From Actinocatenispora thailandica (GTDB lineage: Bacteria; Actinomycetota; Actinomycetes; Mycobacteriales; Micromonosporaceae): a stretch of 64,000 nt of DNA. Position numbers and translations under genes: made by a program. Below the pieces are notes generated by a model. That model saw only the letters and a list, made by a program, of their open reading frames with translations, searched no databases and had not been told where the DNA came from. The stretch covers positions 2,044,198-2,108,197 of the forward strand of contig NZ_AP023355.1 in NCBI RefSeq assembly GCF_016865425.1. Reading direction: 5' to 3'. Positions 1-6,048 of this stretch are shown here, piece by piece (position 1 is the stretch's first letter; each line of letters starts with the position of its first letter).

Positions 1-813
1 CTGCGGCTGGTCATGCTCGGGCTGCTGTTCGTCGCGATGGCGGTGCCGGTCTACCTGCTCCTGGTGAACAGCTTCAAGCCGCAGCAGCAGATCGCGGACA
101 ACCCGTTCGGCATTCCGCTGAGCGAGCTGACCGGGCGGTACCTGCTGGACGCCATCGAGAGCCCGCAGTTCAACGTGATCGGCGGGTACGGCTTCACCGT
201 CTTCCTGGTCGTGGTGGTCGACGTGCTGTGCATCGCGATGGCCGGCCCGGCCGCGTACGTGATCGCGCGCAGCGCGCGGCGCCGGACCAGGTTGCTGTTG
301 CTGTACTTCCTCGCCGGCACCTTCATTCCCGGCGCCGCGGTGGTCATCCCGGTCATCTACGTACTGCGCGCGGTCGGACTGGTGAACACGATCACCGGCC
401 TGGTCGCGCACGACGTGGCGTCCACCCTGCCGGTGAGCATCTTCCTGTTCGTCGGGTTCATCCGGACGATCCCGGTCGACATCGACCACGCGGCGGCGAT
501 CGACGGCGCCGGCCGCTACCGGACGTTCTGGCGGATCGTGTTCCCGCTGATGCGGCCGGCGGTGGTGACGGTGCTGATCCTCAACTCGATCGGCATCTGG
601 AACGACTTCGTCAGCCCGCAGATGCTGCTCAGCCCCGGCTCCGGGCACTACACCGTGACCACCGCGATCTACGCCGGGATCAGCCAGTACTCCACGGATC
701 TGACGAAGGTGTTCCCGAACCTGCTGCTCGCGGTCGCGCCGGTGATCATCTTCTTCATCTACCTGCAACGGCACATCGTCAGCGGGCTCACCGTCGGAGC
801 CGTGAAGGGCTGA
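1..813 (+). CDS. Sugar ABC transporter permease, MalG type (5' partial)
   Basis: This is the inner-membrane permease subunit of a CUT1 carbohydrate importer. The frame is already open at base 1, so the start lies before the window. Several hydrophobic segments are visible. The EAA-loop signature that contacts the ATPase is seen as AAAIDGAGRYRTFWRIVFP near the middle, followed by the PLMRPAV stretch usual in MalG proteins. The C-terminus (HIVSGLTVGAVKG) is typical of this subunit, so the 3' end is complete. A 12-bp hairpin follows the stop and the next gene is a secreted beta-helix protein, so the importer probably serves uptake of oligosaccharides released outside the cell. The substrate cannot be told from the sequence. 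Confidence 0.93.
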   Translation: MRLVMLGLLFVAMAVPVYLLLVNSFKPQQQIADNPFGIPLSELTGRYLLDAIESPQFNVIGGYGFTVFLVVVVDVLCIAMAGPAAYVIARSARRRTRLLLLYFLAGTFIPGAAVVIPVIYVLRAVGLVNTITGLVAHDVASTLPVSIFLFVGFIRTIPVDIDHAAAIDGAGRYRTFWRIVFPLMRPAVVTVLILNSIGIWNDFVSPQMLLSPGSGHYTVTTAIYAGISQYSTDLTKVFPNLLLAVAPVIIFFIYLQRHIVSGLTVGAVKG

Positions 814-817
814 CACC

Positions 818-845
818 CGGGCCGGCCCGCGTCCGGGCCGGCCCG
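818..845 (+). terminator. Hairpin after the ABC permease gene
   Basis: Two 12-base arms, CGGGCCGGCCCG at 818-829 and again at 834-845, pair around a 4-base loop just after the stop. The arm is itself nearly palindromic. No T-tract follows, as is common in GC-rich actinomycetes, so termination is inferred. Confidence 0.5.
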
Positions 846-898
846 CTGCACGGGGGACCGTCCACAGTGAACCGTCCGAGTACCGGAAGGACACGCAC

Positions 899-2872
899 GT
901 GCGGAGAACCAGACTCTTCGCGCCGGCACTGGCCGGCGCGTTCGCCGCGGTGGCGCTCGGCGCCACCGGCACCCCCGCCGTCGCCGGGCACCTGCACGGC
1001 GCCGGCGCCACCTACTACGTCTCACCCAGCGGCAACGACGCGGCACCCGGCCGCTCGATGGCGACCGCGTTCCGGCACCTGCAGCGGTGCGCCGACGTGC
1101 TCGAACCGGGCGACACCTGCCTGATCGGCTCCGGCACCTACGCCGAGACGGTCACACCGGCCCGATCCGGCCTGCAGGGCCGGCCCATCACCTACCGGCC
1201 GGTACCCGGGGCACACGTCACGGTCACCGGCGCCGATCCGGTGACCGGCTTCGCCCGGGTCACCAGCGCCGACGTCGACCGGATCGCGAAGACCGACCCG
1301 TACGCCGCGGACTCGGCGTTCAGCGCCGCCGTGGCCGACGGCCACGTGTACCGAGCGGGCGTCGACCTCGGCGCGGACGTGACGACGGTGCAGGTGTTCA
1401 CCGACCGGCGGATGGACGTGGAGGCGCAGTTCCCCTATCCGGGGCTGGATCTGGTCACGCCGACGATCGAGCACGCGGGCGCGGGCAGCGCCGACGCGAC
1501 CATCGTCGACGCGGCGCTGGACCGGCCCGCCGGCTACTGGACCGGTGCCCGCGCGCTGACCGGCTACTGGTACGTCTCCGCCACCACCACGGTACAGAGC
1601 TCCGAGGTGGGATCGGTGGTGCTCAGCGCGGCGCCGCCGTGCGTGCACAAGGTGGTGCCCACCGACACCCGGTACGCGCTGTCCGGCAAGATCGGGGAAC
1701 TCGCCCACCCGGGGGAGTGGTTCTACGATCCGGCGGCGAAGCAGCTCTACATCTACAGCGCGGACGACCCGGCGGGGCACCGGATCACCGCCAAGCGGCG
1801 GCAGTTCGCCTTCGACCTGGACGAGGCCAGCTACACCACCGTCACCGGTCTCGGCCTGTTCGCCTCGACCGTGCGCACCGGGACGGCCAGCAGCCACGTG
1901 CTGCTCGACCACCTCACCGGGCGGTACCTGTCGCACTACACCGACATCACCCGGGGCGCCACCGACTGCGGCTCCACGGTGACCCGAGGTGTCGCGGACA
2001 CCGGGCTGATCATCAAGGGCAGCAACAACTCCGTGCTCGACAGCGACCTCGCCTACAGCGCCGGCAACGGCATCGCGCTGGCCGGCAGCCACAACACCGC
2101 GACCGACAACGTGATCCACGACGTCGACTACCTCGGCACCTACGCGGCCGGGGTCGCGGTGCAGGGCAACAGCCAGACGGTCACCCACAACACCATGTAC
2201 CGGCTCGGCCGCAGCGGCATCAACCTGCAGTGGGGCGTCGACGCCGACGGGTCCGCCGGTGCGGACCGGATCGCCTACAACGACATCTCGCAGTACGCCC
2301 GGCTCAGCCTGGACACCGCGGGGATCTACACCTGCTGCGGTGCGGACATGCGGCAGACCTCGATCGACCACAACCTGCTGCACGACGGTACGCCGACGCC
2401 GGGGGTGACGCCGTTCGCGGTCGCCGGGGTGTACGCCGACAACGGGCAGAGCGACCTGGTCATCGCGAACAACGTGGGGTGGAACAACCTGGAGGGTACG
2501 GTGATGCTCAACGGGCTCGGTTCGGGGTCGCACGACAACGGGGTCTACAACAACACCGGCGGGATGACCCTGTTCTACGTCAAGGGGCCCGGCCAGTCGA
2601 CCGGGACGAAGGTGTACGACAACATCGGCACGATCGCCGGCTCGGACGGCGCCACCGACGGCGGCATGGTGCTGTCCCACAACCTCGGCGGCGACGTCGA
2701 TCCGAAGTTCGTCGACGCGGCCGGCCACGACTACCGGCTCAGCGCCGACTCGCCGGCCCGCAACCAGGCGATCCCGCTGCCCGGAATCAACGACGGTTCC
2801 ACCGATCCGACGCCGAGCCTCGGGGCCTACCAGTACGGTGCGGTGATGTGGACCGCAGGCGCCCGGCGCTGA
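899..2872 (+). CDS. Secreted right-handed parallel beta-helix protein (pectate-lyase-like fold)
   Basis: 657 residues from a GTG start with GGAAGGA eight bases upstream. Residues 1-30 form a signal peptide (arginine-rich start, alanine-rich core, AVAG near the cleavage site). The mature protein opens with YYVSPSGNDAAPG, the usual entry motif of DUF1565/pectate-lyase-like beta helices. Residues 330-600 carry many short repeats of the type NS-V-DN-I and NNV-WNN, typical of parallel beta-helix coils. Such proteins bind or cleave extracellular polysaccharides such as pectin or alginate, or act as epimerases. No catalytic residues could be assigned. It lies directly after a sugar permease gene and before a sugar-catabolic cluster, so a role in plant polysaccharide breakdown is likely but inferred. 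Confidence 0.85.
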   Translation: MRRTRLFAPALAGAFAAVALGATGTPAVAGHLHGAGATYYVSPSGNDAAPGRSMATAFRHLQRCADVLEPGDTCLIGSGTYAETVTPARSGLQGRPITYRPVPGAHVTVTGADPVTGFARVTSADVDRIAKTDPYAADSAFSAAVADGHVYRAGVDLGADVTTVQVFTDRRMDVEAQFPYPGLDLVTPTIEHAGAGSADATIVDAALDRPAGYWTGARALTGYWYVSATTTVQSSEVGSVVLSAAPPCVHKVVPTDTRYALSGKIGELAHPGEWFYDPAAKQLYIYSADDPAGHRITAKRRQFAFDLDEASYTTVTGLGLFASTVRTGTASSHVLLDHLTGRYLSHYTDITRGATDCGSTVTRGVADTGLIIKGSNNSVLDSDLAYSAGNGIALAGSHNTATDNVIHDVDYLGTYAAGVAVQGNSQTVTHNTMYRLGRSGINLQWGVDADGSAGADRIAYNDISQYARLSLDTAGIYTCCGADMRQTSIDHNLLHDGTPTPGVTPFAVAGVYADNGQSDLVIANNVGWNNLEGTVMLNGLGSGSHDNGVYNNTGGMTLFYVKGPGQSTGTKVYDNIGTIAGSDGATDGGMVLSHNLGGDVDPKFVDAAGHDYRLSADSPARNQAIPLPGINDGSTDPTPSLGAYQYGAVMWTAGARR

Positions 2873-2891
2873 GCGCCGGCCGGCAGTGTGC

Positions 2892-2928
2892 GCGGCGGAT
2901 CGGGTCGGTTGCCGGCCCGATCCGCCGC
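2892..2928. terminator. Bidirectional hairpin between convergent genes
   Basis: A perfect 13-bp stem, GCGGCGGATCGGG at 2892-2904 and its complement at 2916-2928, has an 11-base loop. It sits between the stop codons of the convergent beta-helix and GntR genes, where a two-way terminator is expected. Confidence 0.65.
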
Positions 2929-3044
2929 CGCGTCGCTCGCCCGGCGTCGCGCCGGACCCGGGTTCGCAACATGGCGCCGGGGCCGGCTCGCGGCCGGGAG
3001 CCACAGCGGGCTCGCGCGGCGGCGCCGGAGCGGGCCCGCCGGTG

Positions 3045-3785
3045 TCAGGGACGCTTGCGGCGGGCGGTCTTCTTGGCGGTGCGCCGGTCCGGCACCGGCG
3101 CGCGGCCGGCGGCATGCCCGGCGAACGCCTCCGCCGCGGCAGCCGCGTCGCCGGCCCGCAACAACGAGACGAGCCGGCCGTGCTCGTCGGCCATCGCGTG
3201 CCAGTCGCCCTCGAACAGCGGGTCGGCGATCGCGTGCAGCGCCCGCAGGCTGGGCTCCAGCACCTCCCACATCCGGAACAGGAACGGGTTCCCCGCGCTG
3301 CGGCTGACCAGGGTGTGGAAGGCGATGTCGGCATCCCGGAACCGGCTCAGATCGTTGGCTGCGACCGCTCGGTGCATCTGGTCGACCAGCTCGTCCAGCT
3401 CGGCCAGCTGCTCGTCGGTGAGCCGGCCGGTGGCCAGCTGCGCGGCGAGCCGTTCCAGCGGCTCCCGGACCTGCCGCGCGTGGTCGGCGTCCTCGGTGGA
3501 GATCTCGACGACGAAGTTCCCGCGCCGCGGCACGTGCATCAGCAGCCCCTCCCGGGCCAGCTGCTTGACCGCCTCCCGGACCGGCGCCTGGCTGACTCCG
3601 AGACGGCGGGCGATCTCCGACTCGACCACCCGCTCGTTGGGCGCCAGCTCGCCGTCCACGATCGCCTGCCGGAGCAGCTCGTACACCCGGTCGGAGATCA
3701 GGGTGTTGCGAAACTGGCCCTTGTTGGTGGCCAGCGTGGTGGCGAAGCCACCGGCCGCGCCGCTGTCCTGTCGTCTCGATGCCAT
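3045..3785 (-). CDS. GntR-family regulator, FadR/FCD type
   Basis: 246 residues if read from the ATG giving MASRRQDS; an in-frame ATG 12 codons upstream is possible. Residues about 30-95 form the GntR winged helix-turn-helix (RVYELLRQAIVDGELAPNER, then EIARRLGVSQAPVREAVKQL). Residues about 100-225 are an all-helical FCD effector domain with the metal-ligand pattern D...H...H (FRDADIAFHTLV; later DEHGRLVSLL). FCD regulators usually respond to organic or sugar acids. The C-terminus is lysine/arginine-rich (RRTAKKTARRKRP). It lies downstream of the esterase and lactonase genes on the same strand and is the natural candidate to bind the two TATCGATCA sites upstream of those genes. Confidence 0.9.
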   Translation of the reverse strand: MASRRQDSGAAGGFATTLATNKGQFRNTLISDRVYELLRQAIVDGELAPNERVVESEIARRLGVSQAPVREAVKQLAREGLLMHVPRRGNFVVEISTEDADHARQVREPLERLAAQLATGRLTDEQLAELDELVDQMHRAVAANDLSRFRDADIAFHTLVSRSAGNPFLFRMWEVLEPSLRALHAIADPLFEGDWHAMADEHGRLVSLLRAGDAAAAAEAFAGHAAGRAPVPDRRTAKKTARRKRP

Positions 3786-3874
3786 GAACGTCCCATCGTG
3801 CGCTGCCCGGACCGCACCCATGATACGCACGCGGGGCCGGCCGGAGGCCGACGGACGCCCGCGGCGGATCGTTG

Positions 3875-4858
3875 TCAGGCGGCGGTTTTCAGGCGTTCCG
3901 CGAGCCACCCGAGCTTGACCACCTCGTGTGTCGGGCCACCGCCCTCGTGGTCGTTGAACGGGTACGGGTGGATCTGCTTGTCGGCGCCCGCCGCGCCCAG
4001 CGCGCCGTAGTGGTTGAACGCCGCGTACACGGTGGACGGGGGGCAGATGTGGTCCATCAGGCCCACCGAGAACAGTGCCGGCGCGCTGGCCCGCCGGGCG
4101 TGGCTGGCCGCGTCGAAGTACGCCAGGGTCCGCGGCACCGTGCCGGCGTGCTCGCGGTGCAGCTTGACGTACTGCGAGACCTCGACGTACGGCGGCTTGT
4201 CGGTGATGGTGGTGGCCCGCGGGAAGTGGCACAGGAACGGCACGTCGGGCAGTACCGCCGCGAGGTCCGGTACCAGTCCCGCGGCGGCGAGTGCGATCCC
4301 GCCGCCCTGGCTGGTCCCGGCGACCGCGACCCGGCCGGGGTCGACCGCCGGGTGCCCACGCACCACCTCGACCGCCCGCACCGCATCGGTGTACAGCCGT
4401 CGGTAGAAGTGCCGGTACGGGTCGAGGATGCCCCGGGTGAGGAAGCCGGGGGCGGCGACGTCGCCGCTGGCCGGGTCGGGATCGGGTGTCTCGGCGCCCT
4501 GCCCGCGGGTGTCCATCACCAGGTGCGCGTAGCCGGCGTCGGCCCACAGCCGCTTCTCGTGCGGCACCCCCCGTCCGCTGCCGTAGCCCAGGTACTCCAC
4601 GACGGCCGGCAGCGGGCCGCTGCGGGCGGCCGGCAGTTGGAGCCAGCCGCGGATCGGGTGCCCGCCGTAGCCGTGGAACGTCACGTCGTAGGTGTCGATC
4701 GTGGCGAGCCCGTTCGGTACCGGCTCGAACCGCGCGGCGAGTTCGTGCGCCCGCTGCTCGGCGAGCGTCTTGGCCCAGAACTCGTCGAAGTCGACCGGTT
4801 CGGGCAGCTCCGGCAGGTACGTTTCGAGCTGCTCCAGGGGCAGGTCGAAGAGGGCCAT
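3875..4858 (-). CDS. Acetylxylan esterase / cephalosporin-C deacetylase (CE7, AXE1 family)
   Basis: 327 residues, the usual CE7 length. The start is the ATG giving MALFDLPLEQL, with GGAG upstream; a longer frame adds 11 residues without a better ribosome site. The alpha/beta-hydrolase nucleophile sits in GTSQGGGIA, the acid in GLMDHICPPSTVY and the histidine near the end in NDHEGGGP, all in family order. The N-terminal LPEPVDFDEFWAKTL and the later YGGHPIRGWLQLP are also CE7 hallmarks. There is no signal peptide, so it deacetylates short acetylated sugars inside the cell, consistent with imported xylo- or other oligosaccharides. It lies between the lactonase and GntR genes, likely co-regulated with both. 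Confidence 0.92.
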   Translation of the reverse strand: MALFDLPLEQLETYLPELPEPVDFDEFWAKTLAEQRAHELAARFEPVPNGLATIDTYDVTFHGYGGHPIRGWLQLPAARSGPLPAVVEYLGYGSGRGVPHEKRLWADAGYAHLVMDTRGQGAETPDPDPASGDVAAPGFLTRGILDPYRHFYRRLYTDAVRAVEVVRGHPAVDPGRVAVAGTSQGGGIALAAAGLVPDLAAVLPDVPFLCHFPRATTITDKPPYVEVSQYVKLHREHAGTVPRTLAYFDAASHARRASAPALFSVGLMDHICPPSTVYAAFNHYGALGAAGADKQIHPYPFNDHEGGGPTHEVVKLGWLAERLKTAA

Positions 4859-4895
4859 CGTGGTGTCTCCGCGGTCGGGGCGACGGATCATCGCC

Positions 4896-4904
4896 TATCG
4901 ATCA
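4896..4904. promoter_or_regulatory. Candidate operator TATCGATCA upstream of the esterase gene
   Basis: TATCGATCA lies 38 bases before the esterase start. The same nine bases recur at 5891-5899 before the lactonase and hydrolase genes. Here a GATCATC direct repeat (4886-4892 and 4900-4906) overlaps it. Binding by the neighbouring GntR protein is inferred. Confidence 0.45.
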
Positions 4905-4920
4905 TCTATGGCATGCAACC

Positions 4921-4965
4921 AGCCGGCCCGGAGCATGTCAACCAGCCGGCCCGGAGCATGTCAAC
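4921..4965. repeat. 23-bp direct tandem duplication at the lactonase 3' end
   Basis: Two back-to-back 23-base units, 4921-4943 and 4944-4966, each read AGCCGGCCCGGAGCATGTCA plus three more bases; only the last base differs. The second copy includes the stop codon of the lactonase gene, so the duplication sits in the esterase/lactonase junction. Confidence 0.85.
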
Positions 4966-5815
4966 TCGCCGACCCGCCGTGCCGCGCCGGACGCAGCCGG
5001 TAGATCCGGGTGGCCGTGCCGGCCAGCGCTCGTTCGCGTTCCGCCGCGGTCAGCCCGGCCAGGCCGGCCCGCGCCAGCGCGAGCGACTCGGCCCGGGTGG
5101 CGGCCGGCAGGCAGATCGGCCAGTCCGACCCGACGACGCACCGGTCCGGCCCGACGGCGTCGACCACCTCGCCGACCAGCGCGGCGACCCGGCCACCCGG
5201 TACGCCGCGCTGCTGGGTCGCCAGCCCGGAGAGCTTCACCACCACGTTCGGTCGGGCCGCGGCGAGCGCCAGGCCGCGGCGCCAGCCGGCCAGTCCATCG
5301 GTGCGAAGGTGGGGCGGGTTGCCGAGGTGGTCGACGACCACCGTCAGCGCCGGCTCGCGGGCCGCGAGCGCCGCGGCGTCGGTGAGCGCGTTCCGACCGA
5401 GGTGGAGTTCCAGCACCACACCGCGCTCGGCGAGCACCGGCAGCAGCGCTCGCTCCGGCGCCGGCGTGTCCGCCAGTTCCGCACCGCCCAGCCGCATGCC
5501 GTGCGGGCGGTGGGCGCCCAGCCGGTCCAGCAGCGCGGCGAACCGTGCCGGCCCGGCCGCGGCATGTACGTGCAGGTTGGCCACATAGCCGGCCACCAGG
5601 CCGGGGTGGGTGCGGTATGTCTCGGCGAGCGCGAGCGTCTCACCGGCGTCCCCGCGCGACGCCTCGACCAGGATCGTTCCGGTCGACTCGGCGCCGGTAC
5701 CCGCGTCGGCCGCGGCCAGATCGTCGATACCGAAGGAGCGGTGGTGCGGTGAACCGGGACGTATCCACGGGTGCCCGGCGGCCGGGTCCCACAGGTGGGC
5801 GTGACAGTCGATCAT
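4961..5815 (-). CDS. Amidohydrolase-2 family sugar lactonase (fuconolactonase-like)
   Basis: 284 residues, a TIM-barrel metal-dependent hydrolase of the amidohydrolase-2 family. The opening MIDCHAHLWDP holds the HxH metal motif, MRLGG and VVDHLGNPPHL give the barrel strands, and VGSDWPICLPA carries the late catalytic aspartate. The same architecture is found in L-fuconolactonase, L-rhamnono-lactonase and pyrone-dicarboxylate lactonase. Placement beside an aldo-keto reductase resembling L-fucose dehydrogenase favours opening of an aldonolactone, but the exact sugar is inferred. Transcription is divergent from the hydrolase/reductase gene, with a TATCGATCA site between them. The stop codon falls in a duplicated 23-bp unit. 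Confidence 0.85.
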   Translation of the reverse strand: MIDCHAHLWDPAAGHPWIRPGSPHHRSFGIDDLAAADAGTGAESTGTILVEASRGDAGETLALAETYRTHPGLVAGYVANLHVHAAAGPARFAALLDRLGAHRPHGMRLGGAELADTPAPERALLPVLAERGVVLELHLGRNALTDAAALAAREPALTVVVDHLGNPPHLRTDGLAGWRRGLALAAARPNVVVKLSGLATQQRGVPGGRVAALVGEVVDAVGPDRCVVGSDWPICLPAATRAESLALARAGLAGLTAAERERALAGTATRIYRLRPARHGGSAS

Positions 5816-5890
5816 GCGTGCTCGCTCCCGTACGGCCGGCCGCCGGTGTTGACAGGCCCGGCGCGGCTCGTGAAGATCTTAGCCATCGGG

Positions 5891-5899
5891 TATCGATCA
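5891..5899. promoter_or_regulatory. Candidate operator TATCGATCA in the divergent lactonase/hydrolase region
   Basis: Second copy of TATCGATCA, 76 bases before the lactonase start and in the intergenic region facing the hydrolase gene. It is AT-rich against the GC-rich background. Assignment to the GntR protein encoded at 3045-3785 is inferred. Confidence 0.45.
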
Positions 5900-6048
5900 G
5901 CGATTAAGACGGTCGGGTGATGGGCAGTGCGCGAACCTCCCGAGCGGGGCACCCCGCAGCGGCGACGGGCCCGGTGCCGGCCACGGTGCGCACCGCCGGC
6001 CGCCGGCCGGGAATGCGGCGACCACGGCAGCGGGCCGGCGGTGCCACG

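Noticed and set aside
1022-3334. Long minus-strand open frame across the beta-helix gene
   Set aside because: It has no family motifs, is antisense to a clear secreted protein and overlaps the GntR gene in the wrong frame.
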